Below the pieces are notes generated by a model. That model ran no database searches, was not told the DNA's origin, and saw only the letters and a program-made list of their open reading frames with translations. The position numbers and the translations under genes are program-made. Positions 11,698 through 26,964 of a stretch of 64,000 nt of DNA are shown piece by piece. The stretch's first letter is position 1, and each line of letters begins with the position of its first letter. The DNA is taken from contig JAPTJF010000159.1 in assembly GCA_029339195.1 (NCBI GenBank), positions 57,485 to 121,484 of the forward strand. Reading direction: 5' to 3'. This stretch comes from Micractinium sp. NFX-FRZ (lineage: Eukaryota; Chlorophyta; Trebouxiophyceae; Chlorellales; Chlorellaceae).

Positions 11698-12974
11698 GCT
11701 GTGTGGGGAGGCCGGGCTGTGTGCGGGCGTGTGCAGAGGCTGGCGGCCGCGGTGAGAAGGTAAAGAATGGTGGCCTGGAGGCTGATGATCGCCTCTTTTA
11801 TGTGCCCCGGCAACGCGGTCTCGGCCGCGGGGTGGTGCGCTCAAGGCCTTGCAGCTGCAGCCAGCTGGTCGGGAGGGAAGCTGCGCCGCCAGCTGGGCCA
11901 CGAGGCGCCACGGCTGCAACCGCATGTTCTGGCAGACATGGACAGTGCAGTATGCGACATATGATCCGGTGCGAGCTTGGGCAGCAAGCCAGCTCGCCCG
12001 CTTGGGTTTCACCGGCGGCCGGCTGCGAGCAGCCCAGCAGCACCGATTCAAGCTGTTCAGGCCGCTGCCTGGGAAGGCCCTACAGCTGCCCTGCCTGCCT
12101 ACGTGCGTACAACAATCTTCTTGGTTTTGCCTGCCATCATATGGTCGTGCCTCCTGCATGCACCCCCCCTTCATCATTGAGCGTTCCGCCTCCCATCATG
12201 AGCGTGTGCGCCTGTGCCAGAAGCTGGCGCACTGCCCTGTCCTTCTGTTTCACCGCTGCTGCACGTGCACACAGCTCCAATTGTGGCAGGCACTCAGTCT
12301 CGGACTTGGCACAACACACACACGTTTGGACACAGCTACATAGCAGCAGCACGACAGCCTGTCGCGTCCGGCTTTGGAGGCATCGCCCAACTTTGAGGCA
12401 CCTGGCAACCGCAGCCCCAAGTGGCATGCATTGGGTCTGCACGCTTGACATGAAGCACCTGAATACGGCAAGGTGCGGCGCAATGTTTTGGGTGCAATCC
12501 AAGCCCTGCTCTTTCACCCTCTGCTGGTACTACTCAGCGGGCGGGGCCGGCGGCGGCGGCAGCGGGGCGGCGGCGCAGCCCATTGACAGCTACAAGCTTG
12601 CACCGCATATCCAGTGCTCGTCTGTTGCATTTGCCTTTTGTATGCTGCCTGTCGCATTGCCCTTCCAGGGGCTTTCCCGTGCAACCCAGAAACCCTGGCC
12701 GTTCTGTGGCCGATTCGTTCTTGCGCTTGCAGCCTGAACAGGGCCAGAACTAAGGTCTAAATTTGGCACAGGGCGCAACAGCGCGCAGCCTGCGTGAATG
12801 AGAGGCGAGGAGAGGAAGGGGTGGAGCTTGCTCGCAGGATGGGCCAGGCTGGCGACCCCGGGTGGGGAAAATCGCGGTGGCATCGGGAGTTTCCTTAGCG
12901 CTCCTCGCCGCCCTTGCGCACCGCTATCGTCTACACGGTCGCCCAGCCCTGCAAGCCAGCGTAGAGCAGCCAAT
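11698..12974. promoter_or_regulatory. 1.3-kb divergent intergenic region upstream of psaD
   Basis: No supported gene. A 371-codon plus-strand frame crosses it but lacks conserved features and splice logic. It holds the 5' regions of the Kazal-like gene (left) and psaD (right). It is less GC-biased than the flanking exons. No obvious TATA box for psaD was found. Confidence 0.4.
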
Positions 12975-14390
12975 ATGCAGGCCGCCCTCTCCAGCCGTGC
13001 TGCCATCGCTGGCTGCAGCGTGCGCGCTGCTCAGCCCAAGCAGCAGCGCAGCCAGGCCCGCGTGGTCGTCGTGCGCGCAGAGGAGGCTGCTGCGCCTGCA
13101 GAGGCCGCACCCGCCTGGCAGGCACCTCAGCTGAACGCTGATTGGCCTAGCCCTATTTTCGGCGGCAGCACCGGTGAGAGGCCCGTGGCAGATGAGGGGC
13201 GGCCAGTGCCGCAACAAGCCAGCCGGGAGGAGCGTTGTAGACAAGGGTCTGGATAGCGGCAGGCGGCGCCGCGCTGGCGCCCCAGTTTAATTGTCGCGCG
13301 CCCCGCCGAGCCCCGCCCGCGCCACTGCCCCTTGCTGCAGGCGGCCTGCTGCGCCAGGCGCAGGTTGAGGAGTTCCACGTGATCACCTGGGAGTCCAAGA
13401 AGGAGCAGATTTTCGAGATGCCCACCGGCGGCGCCGCCATCATGCGCCAGGGCCCCAACCTGCTCAAGCTGGCCCGCAAGGAGCAGTGCCTGGCGCTGCT
13501 GACCCAGCTGCGCACCAAGTTCAAGCTCAACGGCTACATCTACCGCGTGTTCCCCAACGGCGAGGTCCAGTACCTGCACCCCAAGGTGGGTGCTCCCCCC
13601 TGCCTTGCAGCGCGCACGACGTCGTGTCTCGTGCGGTTGCGTGCTGCCGGTGGCTGCACGATGGCGGCGCAGCTGTCGCACGTTGGGGGCCCGGCATTCC
13701 CAGCATGCGGATGTGCCTGCGCAGCAAGACGGGGCTGGGAGGCAGCGGGTAGGCAGCGAAGAGCGAATGAACATACTGCACTGTGCAAACGGCGGTGCGC
13801 ACGCTGCGGCCGGGCGAGACGCATAGTAGTGATGGCGAGCGCTGGGGCGGCCCGGACATCCGTGATCTGCATGTCCCCTCGTGCACGAATGCTTTGCGCA
13901 CCATCCCGACACCCCTGTGCTCACCTGTTTGTGTCTACACTGCCATTGCCCTGTGCCTGCAGGACGGTGTGTACCCCGAGAAGGTGAACGCCGGCCGCTC
14001 TGGCGACAACACCAACATGCGCCGCATCGGCCAGAACCAGGAGCCCGTGGCCATCAAGTTCAGCGGCAAGGTGCGCACCGTGGCAGCCCTGGCAGTGTTT
14101 GTTGGGCGGCAGCAGCACCAGCGTCAGCAGCGCGGGGGACAGCGGTGGCAGACACGACGGCTGGAGGCTGGAGGCGGCACGGGGGCACAGCTGACGTGGG
14201 CGCACGGGCAGGGCTGTCGCTGCTGCATTCGTCTGCTGCCAGCGTTGTTGCACCGTTTCCTCTGCGTGCTGCTTGCAGCCTGTCACGCACCCCGCATGTG
14301 CGGCAGTCCTTGCTCACATGTCGCCTCACCGCCGCTGCCCCACCTGCCCTGCTTCTCAACACTGATCTGCAGATCCCCGCTGAGTTCTGA
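12975..14390 (+). CDS. PSAD: photosystem I reaction centre subunit II (PsaD)
   Basis: PsaD is the stromal PSI subunit that docks ferredoxin. Exons: 12975-13173, 13341-13585, 13963-14070, 14373-14390; about 189 residues. The first about 35 residues ([17 protein letters not shown]) are a chloroplast transit peptide. The mature protein is highly conserved: [67 protein letters not shown] and YPEKVNAGR. The last exon codes only IPAEF and stop. Lengths and phases of all four exons close exactly. High-confidence plastid-targeted gene in nuclear form. Confidence 0.97.
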
Positions 14391-15612
14391 GCGGGCTAGC
14401 GGGCACTCGGCTGTTATGTCAGCCGGAGGTCTGCTCCAGGCTGCCCCCACGGCAGCGGGAGCAAGCTTGCAGGGCCGCGCCGGACGGGTGGCCGGACGGC
14501 CCGCCGGTCGCAGCAGTGCGCCGCGGCCGGTCTGCGGGCGGCGGGAGCGTGGAGGGGATGGTGGGGGGGCGTCGCGGGGGCTGCCGTGCCCTCCCTCGCC
14601 TCGGCGGCGGCGGCAGCAGCAGCAGGCACACCTGCAAGCAGCAGCAGCAGCAGCAGGCACACCTGCAAGCAGCAGCAGCAGCAGCTGTGGTGGCGGCGTG
14701 GCCGCCCCTCCCCCTACTCTCCCACCGCCTGTGCACACCACCCACCCCCGAGAAGAGCAAACTAACCCCAGGTTATTAGAAGCTGCGTGTACGATACGTC
14801 TGTCTGTCACCATTAATGCTGCTTTTTTTTGCTTGCGCAACCCCCCAACCCCTCTCTTGCCTTTGTAAGGCACACCCCCCACCTGTATGCGCGGTGTCTG
14901 CACGACGTGTCGAGAGCTGCCAGGTGGCCAGGCAGCAGCCTGGGAGCCAGTGTGCACAAGCAGCCAGTGTGGATAAGCAGCATGGGAGGACAGTGCAGCT
15001 GCCAGCACGCCAAGGGAATAGTGCAGCTGCCTGTGTGACCAAAGGCCGGCGCGGGCTGTGCAGCAGGCACGGCTGCTTGCAATCAGTGCTGCTCCAGGGG
15101 AGGCAGTGAGTGGCTCAGACCGCAGCAACAAGGTTACAAGGTGTTGAATAGAATACAGCAGTGTTGAGGGTTGGGGAGGACGATACCACCAGCGGCAGGG
15201 CACAAAATCAAGGGGCGGGCAAACGAAAGTGGGAGCACGAGTGGAAGCACAGCATACACAGCACAGCCAGGAGAGAGGGGGGCAGGGAGCTGCTGCTGGG
15301 CTGGGCTGGGCGCTGCCCTGCGTGTCGAGCTAGCTCCCAGGGGCGGCTGTACGACACAGTGTCCGGCTGCTGTCCCTCACCCAGCTGCCACGCTGCCGCG
15401 CACCCTTGGGGGCTGCTTGCTCTGCGGAGGGGAGCCACGTGCCGCCCTAGTGCCACCAGATGTCTCACACCGCCCCCCTGCACTCCGGCTAGTGACTGCA
15501 AGGCCAGACGCCAGCCGCCATTGGCAGGAGCGTGCCCGCTTTGTGTAGAGCAGCGCCCAACCCGCCCCCTGTGAGCTGGGGAGGAGGTGCCGCCAGGTGC
15601 CACTAGCGGCCG
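14391..15612. other. 1.2-kb convergent region between psaD and VPS4
   Basis: No gene supported. Candidate polyadenylation motifs: TGTAA on plus at 14864-14868 (475 bases after psaD) and on minus at 15138-15134 (475 bases after VPS4). A CAG-rich tandem repeat sits at about 14610-14690. A 306-codon minus-strand frame is low-complexity and rejected. Confidence 0.45.
14610..14692. repeat. CAG-rich tandem repeat
   Basis: A unit of GCACACCTGCAAG followed by four to five CAG triplets occurs in tandem downstream of psaD. Non-coding as far as I can see. Confidence 0.75.
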
Positions 15613-20268
<4,656 letters not shown>

Positions 20269-20668
20269 GATGCCTGTCCTATAGCCTGCGCCTGTTCAGA
20301 GAGCTTCCCCTCCCTTGGAGGCCCCTGTTGGGCACCGCAACGACACCGAGACCTGCGTTCCCCTCTCCGGCGCCCGTCACTGCATAGCCGCGCGGCGCTT
20401 CCGATGCACTGACAGACGCTGGCGAGTGTCGTGAGGCGGGCAGCGTGCGGCGGATCACAAGGACACGCGGTTGGCAGTGCGCGTTGGCTTGGTGAGTTGA
20501 ACGATGCTTGACGCGTCACAATTCAACTGAAGCACTAACGAAGCCAGCTGCAGCAGAAGCCCCCTAGTGTGGGCGCCAGGAAGTGCGCTGGCCCGCTTTC
20601 TAATACGATTTTCGGCGGAATGCTAGCCCCGTTCGCTCAGCCCGACATTGCCCATTGCTGTGATCGCG
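20269..20668. promoter_or_regulatory. 400-bp divergent promoter, VPS4 and PLAA
   Basis: Start codons of VPS4 (minus) and PLAA (plus) are 400 bases apart, so both core promoters and 5' UTRs lie here. No clear TATA box. Both genes act in ubiquitin-dependent sorting. Confidence 0.5.
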
Positions 20669-23600
20669 ATGGCGGTCGAGTTTAAGCTCAGGGCCGAGCT
20701 CAGGGGACACGAGGAAGATGTGGGTCTGCTGCCCTGACTGGCCCTGTCTGGCTGCCTGGCCCATCCTGGCAGACAGTGCATCCTCTGACACTGCCACCAT
20801 GCCCTGCCGCAGGTGCGATCGCTTGCCATCACCCCAGAAGGCGCCGTGCTGACGGGCTCCCGAGACAAGACTATCAAGCTGTGGACTGCTGGAGAGGATG
20901 GCAGCTTCAGCGAGACGGCCACGCTGGTGGGGAAATGGGTGTGGGCTGGTGGGGAGAGGAACTGGCAGGCGGCGGTGGCGGCGGCGGCGGCGGCAGCGCT
21001 GCAAGAGTGGTGCATTTGCCAGCTGCAGTCGTGCTGTGACAAGCAAACACAGTTGCAGTATGCGTGCTGGAGCAAACGACACGGCAGCAGCAGCATTTGG
21101 CATCTCCTGTCCGCATGTAGACGCTGTTCCAATGGCCAGCCCATCAACCACCCCTGGCCAGCTGCACAGCTCACCACCCACAAACCATCCCGCCTAGCAC
21201 CCACCTCCTCATCCATTTCACCTCCCCCTGCCAGGTGGGCCATACAGACTTTGTGTCTGCCCTGGCCTACGTGCCCCCTGGCCTCCTGGAGGTCTGCCCC
21301 TATGGCGGGGTGGTCTCTGGGTCACGTGACACCACGCTTATCGTGTGGGACCTGGCCACAGCGGCGCCGGTGCAGCGGCTGGAGGGGCACCAGTACCAGG
21401 TGGGGGGCGGGGGTGGCTGGCTGCAGGGAAGGGAGAAGGGAACAGAACTGGCAACGCAATGGTGGGGTAGTGCCAGACAGCGGGTGGCATGGCAGGCAGG
21501 AGGAGAGTGCTGCCGTTGCTGCCGACGGAGGTGGCAGCGGGTGGAGGTGTTGCCTTGGTTTGCTGCGATGGGCGAGCAAGGAGGGAGGCAATTGGGTTGT
21601 GGTGATGCGTGTTCTCCCACCTGCCCGTGAGGCTGCACAATAGAAATGCTCACTAGCCAGCCCCCCGCCCTGCGACCTGCCGATCAATGCGATGCGTTCA
21701 GTGTTTATCAACCCCCCTTGCGCCGACTGCCCTGGCAGGTGTCAGCGGTGCTGGTGACACCCGAAGGCGACATCGTGTCTGCCTCCCTCGACAAGACCAT
21801 CCGCATCTGGCGGGGCGGGGAGTGCACAGCGGTGCTGGAGGGGCACGAGGCGGCGGTGCTGTGCCTGCTGCAGCTGCCCAATGGCGACATCCTCTCGGGC
21901 TCGGGCGACTGCACCATCCGCGTGTGGTCGGGCGGCAAGTGCACGCACACCATCCAAGCGCACAGCGACTCGGTCAGGTGGGTGGGCCCAGCCGCCGGGC
22001 TGCCTTTATAGCTGCCCATGCTGTGTGGACTGGCCTGCCTGCCCGTCCCGGGCTGTCCATCTTTTGTGGACTGGCCTGCCCGCTTGCCCGCCCTGGCTGC
22101 ACCGTCTGGTGTGCACTGGCCTGCCCGCCTGCCTGTGTGCTGGACTGTGCCACACGGCAGCACTTGCCTGAGCGCCCCCGGATGCCAGCACACGTCTGCC
22201 CCCGTCTTTGTGCGAGTAATAGCAGGCCTTGCTGGTGCTGCTTGCCAAGTCGGTGCTGAGAAGCCAGGCAGGCGCCAGCCAGCCAAGCAGGCAGCCAGGT
22301 CCCAGCCAGCACTCCACCCTGCACCAGAATTCCCACCCCGATCCAGCACCGCTGCCCCACCATCCTCGCCTTCCGCTGCCGCCCCCTGTGCAGGGGCCTG
22401 GCGCTGCTGCCCAACGTGGGCGTGGTGTCCGCCTCCCACGACCAGACCCTGAAAGTGTGGACCTTCAGCGGCGAGTGCCTGGCAGAGCTGGTTGGCCACA
22501 CAGCGCTGGTGTACTGTGCGGCAGCCACGTTTGATGGGCTCATCGCCTCTGGCAGCGAGGACAACACGGCGCGGCTGTGGCACGCCGACGGCACGTGCCT
22601 GCAGGTGGGCGGGCGGGGAGCGCCAGGCGGCGAGGTTGCTGTCGGGTGGTCGGGGTGGGGGGGCGCCAGGTCAAGTGGAAGCGGTCGAGCAGGGCAGCGC
22701 AGGGCGGGGTGGGGGTTCTCCGTTTGCAGCGAGGGCAAATGCCAGGCACGCTGCCAGGCAGCCCCTGCCCTGCGTGCCTTGCACATGCTTACACGTCCAC
22801 GCATCCCGCGCAGACGATTGAGCACCCCAGCAACCTGTGGGACGTCAAGTTCCTCCCCAACGGAGATCTGGTCACCGCCTGCTCCGACCACGTGGCGCGC
22901 ATCTGGACGCAGTCGCCCGAGCGGCAGGCGCCCGCAGAGGTGGCAGAGGTGAGGCCCGCTGGCAGGGGGTGGTGCCATGTGGTGGGGCAGGCGGGTGGTG
23001 TTTGGCCAGGTGGCGGTGTGCGTTTGACTGGCTAGGAACATGTAAGTGGGCAGGCGGGTGGCAGCGCCTCAGACTGCAGGACCCACGCCGTAGCAGGTGC
23101 CCCTGGGCTGCTTGCACCCGTGCCATGCCAGGTCAGGCCATATTGTGCTGTCATGTGCCCTTCAGCATTCTGCCTTGCTTGCTCTTGCCTTCCACACTTC
23201 CAATTCCACCCCTGCGCCTCCTTGCCCCACATGCCCACCTCCTGCGCCCCCTCCCGCAGGCCTTTGAGGCCGGCATGGTTGCCAAGAAGGAGGCAGCGGC
23301 AGCAGCCAAGGACTCCAGCGGCGGCGGCAGCGGCGGCGGCGGCGCCCTGCCAGCGGGTCTGAAGCTTGAGGACCCGTCGGTGCTCATGATGCCGGGGGCA
23401 CGAGATGGGCAGACCAAGGTGGTGCGGGAGGCAGGCGCAGGGGTGGCCTACGCCTGGGACTCTAGCAAGTGAGTTTGGAGTTTCAGGCGGCAAGAGTGTG
23501 TGGGAGGGAGATGTGTAGGGCTTGTGGTGGGAAGGAGGGCCACGAGGCCTGCAGGCGGCAATGGCTGGCGGCAGGCAGGGTGGGCGTGGGCAGGGCGAAG

Positions 23601-26600
23601 CAACTGGGGGCTTGCTTAGTTGCAGCATGAGGCGCACGTGTGGCTTAGTGACAGCAGGGGGTTGCACATGCTGTTCCGTCCATGCTGTGTTGTGCCATTT
23701 GGTCCTGTGGTCTCTGCCTCCTCACACCTCCTGGCCTGCTCACTCCCCACCTTCCCCAGGGGCGAGTGGGAGCGGATCGGCGAGGTGGTGGGAGCGGGCG
23801 ACACAATGGCGGCGGGCAGCAAGTGGCACAATGGACAACTGTGGGACTACGGTGCGCACCGCGCGCCGCTCCCCCTGCCTTTGGCTTTGGGGAACAGTGC
23901 TGCTGCTGTAGAGTGGTGTGGTGTGCTGCGCCGCTTGTGCTGCTGCTGCTGTGGTGCAGCCAGCAACATGCAGGCCTGCTGTGCTGTGCGTGCTGCTGCT
24001 GTTGTGCTGCAGCCAGCAGTCAAACTTCTCATCCCCCACACTCCGCCTCAATTTGCTGTGCCTTCACTTCCCTGCCCGCAGTGTTTGATGTGGATGCGGA
24101 GGAGGGCGCCTTGCCTCGCAAGCTGGCCCTGAACCGGGGGGACAACCCGTATGCCGTGGCCGACCGCTTCCTGGAGGAGCAGGACCTGCCCGCCTCCTAC
24201 AGGTGTGGCTGCGTCGCCTGCATTGCGTGCCCCCGCACCTGCTTGCGCACCAATTCAAGAGCCTGGTTGCCTGCTTCCGTCCTCTTCGTCCCCCACCCCG
24301 ACGCTCCTGCTTGCAAGGAGCACAGCTATCATTCTGCTGGGCTGTGGTTTCCACCTCACCTCCCGGCCTCCCTGCCTCCCATCCCGCTCTCTGTCCTGCA
24401 GGGAGCAGATTGTGCAGTTCGTTCTGCAGAACACGGCAGGCGACGTGCAGGCTCCCGGCAGCAGCGGGCAGTTTGTAGACCCCTACACAGGGGCTTCGGC
24501 GTACGTGCCATCCAGCGGTGGCGGTGGCGCAGGTGCAGGCGGCGGCGGTGGCAGCGGCAGCGGCGCGGGTGGCGGCTATGGCGTGACGGGCGGCGGCGCG
24601 GATCCCTTTACAGGAGGTGGCTTTGCGCCGCAGGGGCACCTGCCTGCCAAGAGCTACTTGATATACGATCAGGTGGGTGGGAAAGGGAGGAGGTGAGCTG
24701 CCAGCTGCTGCCGCCCGTGCCGCCCGTCCCAGCGCGATCTGCTGTGCCTCCAGCATGAACAGCAGCAGGTAGTGGTTGGGGGAAGTGGCTGAAGTAATGT
24801 GTAGGATCTGATCATTGGGGCAAAGTTTTGCCAAATCTTAGCCGGGGCTAAGTTTTGCCAAAACTTAGCCTCAACGTTCCGATCGTACAAATTACTTCAG
24901 CCACTTCCCCCAACCACTGCTAATTCTGACGACGATTTGACCAGAGGGCAGGGTAGAAATGGGACGAGTGAGGTCGAGATGAGGCCAGTGCTGGAAAAGA
25001 TGAAGTGGCACCAGGGGCAGCGATGCAAACTGCCGGTGCCGCTGGATGACTCCCATCTGCGCGCCTGCTCTCTTGCGCTCTATGCTGTTCACGCCTCGGT
25101 CTCCACAATTGCGACACACCATTCAACCCCGCGTGCAGGTGCCTGGGCGGGATGCCATCCGAAAGAAGATTGCGGAACTGAGCGCGGTGGTGGCAGCAAG
25201 CAGCGCTGACCTGGCGCTGAGCGAGGCTGAGCTGGCAGAAGGCGGCGGGCTGGATGGCCTGTTGAGCAGGTGGGTCGGGCACGGTGCAACATTGCTGACA
25301 GGATGTGGGCCGGCAAATCAGGCAGACGTCCTGCACGGCACGGCTCGGCACGTCTTCCTTTGCGCCTTTCTGTCTGCCCTTCCACCATCCCCTACCCTGC
25401 ACCGCTTGCAGGGCCGCCGTGGCGCCCAGCAGCAACGGCACCGGGGTGACTGGCGCTGACCTGGCACTGCTGTCCAAGATGCTGAGCTGGCCGGCAGCCC
25501 AGCTGTTCCCCGCCCTCGACCTTGCCCGCCTCCTGGTCCTGGACCCTGGGGCAGCGCAGCAGCTGGCCGCCTCGGGTGCCTCCCCGGTGGCAGGAAGCCC
25601 AGCGGGCTCTCTGGGCGCTGCCCTGGCTGCTGCCTGCGCTGAGCCTGCTGTGCCAGCGGCGCAGCAGACCGCGCTGCGCTGCGCCTGCAACTGCTTTGTG
25701 CAGCCCGCCACCCTGGCGTGGGTGCAGGGCGCGGGCAGCCGGCTGCTCGACTGCTTTGCGCCCTGCGCGGCCTCGCCCAACAAGAATGTGCGGCAGGGGC
25801 TGGCCACGCTGCTGGTCAACTATGCCGTCATGCTCGCCAAGCTGGCAAGCGCTGAGCTGGACTTCAAGAGCCGGGTGAGCTGGCAGCAGGAGGGCCGCCA
25901 GCGTTGGCAGGCGCTGTGCTCTGCGCCATGTGCTTTTGTGTGTTGGGCGGGCAGGCAGGCAGGGTAGGTGGCATGCTTTGTGCACGCGGCGGGGTTGTAG
26001 CCGGGGGCCATGCCCGCCGGTGCAGGGACGTGGAGGGGAAGTGGCGGGTGGCAGGTGTGGGCACGGTCATGGGGGTCCCAGGTGTGCCTTCCGTGCCTCT
26101 GCCTGACTCCCCTCCCCTGACGGCCTACTCACTTCGTCTGCTTGCCCTGCCCTGCCGCTGTTTGTGCAGCTGCTGGTGCTGGCAGTGGAGGTGCTGAATG
26201 CCAGCCCGGAGGACGACGCCGAGACGCGGTTCAGGTGGGGCCGGCTGCGGTATGTTGAGCGGCATGGGTGGCCAGGGTCTGGGTAGCATCATGTGGGGGT
26301 GCTTGAAGACTGCTTGGGTGGCTTTGGGAATAACCAGCGGCAGGTTTTTGGCGTGGAACGTCCAGCCTGGGGCATCATGGTGGGCAGGAAGAGTCCGGGC
26401 CTGGCCTGGCCTGCTGCCGCAGTTCGGTGGGCAGGACGAGATCTCGCCTGGCCTGCTGCCTGTGCTGCGCTCTGCTGCCCTGCCCGCTCAGCCTCCCTTG
26501 AACTCTTCGCCCACTCACCCTCGCAACGCTGCTGCACCACACCCTGCAGGGCGCTGGTGGCTGTGGGCACGCTGGCAGCTGAGCACAGCAAGGTGCGGGC

Positions 26601-26709
26601 GCTGGCACGCGACCTTGGCTTCCTCTCGTTGACAGACTCGCTCAAGGCGGGAGGAGGCGGCAAGGTGGCGGAGGCGGCTGCTGAAGTGGCGGCCAAGCTG
26701 CGCCTCTAG
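20669..26709 (+). CDS. PLAA: PLAA/Doa1/Ufd3: WD40-PFU-PUL ubiquitin-binding CDC48 cofactor
   Basis: Keeps ubiquitin levels up and guides ubiquitinated cargo with CDC48/p97. Exons: 20669-20719, 20813-20935, 21235-21399, 21739-21977, 22394-22604, 22814-22948, 23260-23468, 23760-23851, 24082-24202, 24402-24672, 25139-25269, 25412-25874, 26170-26234, 26550-26709; 811 residues, the family's usual length. Residues 1-about 310 form a WD40 propeller (LTGSRDKTIKLW, VSGSRDTTLIVWD, VSASLDKTIRIW, LSGSGDCTIRVW, VSASHDQTLKVW, ASGSEDNTARLW). A PFU domain follows (VFDVDAEEG, KLALNRGDNPYAVADRFLEE). The C-terminal PUL repeat region includes NCFVQPATLAWV and NVRQGLATLLVNYAV. A Gly-rich linker joins PFU and PUL. 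Intron 10 contains a foldback MITE-like element. Confidence 0.95.
22025..22125. repeat. three-copy minisatellite in PLAA intron 4
   Basis: GTGGACTGGCCTGCC or a near copy starts at about 22025, 22066 and 22111, spacing 41-45 bases. Intronic, no coding role. Confidence 0.75.
24771..24918. mobile_element. 148-bp MITE-like foldback element in PLAA intron 10
   Basis: Perfect 28-base terminal inverted repeats: left arm 24771-24798 starts AGTGGTTGGGGG, right arm 24891-24918 ends CCCCCAACCACT. The interior is AT-richer than its surroundings and has smaller inverted repeats around TTAGCC/GGCTAA and TTTTGCC. It has no coding capacity. No target-site duplication is obvious, so the superfamily is open. 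Confidence 0.72.
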
Positions 26710-26792
26710 CGCTGTGCCCCCGTAGCGTCGCTGCCAGACAGTGTACACTTGTGCTGTGTTCGGTGCCCACTGTGGGTTGCACATTCGCTGGC

Positions 26793-26797
26793 TGTAA
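26793..26797 (+). other. candidate TGTAA polyadenylation signal of PLAA
   Basis: Lies 84 bases after the PLAA stop and about 170 bases before the next gene's start, in the short gap between two co-oriented genes. Confidence 0.5.
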
Positions 26798-26964
26798 CAC
26801 TCGACCTGTGCAAGGCACTCAATAGAAGAAGGGGTTGTGCCGCCCCGCCACAGCATGCACGCCGTGCCGCTGTTGGCGGGCCAGGTTGCCACGGCCGAGC
26901 GCTTGCAGCCAACCCATCAACTTGTGGATTCCCGTTTCCCGCTCCAAGTGGCCCGGCTGCCACA

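Noticed and set aside
11622..12737. 371-codon plus-strand open frame
   Set aside because: Lies between two well-supported divergent genes, shows no domain, and its composition is irregular; long chance frames are common at this GC content.
14283..15203. 306-codon minus-strand open frame after psaD
   Set aside because: Overlaps the psaD 3' end and CAG repeats; low complexity with no conserved motif.
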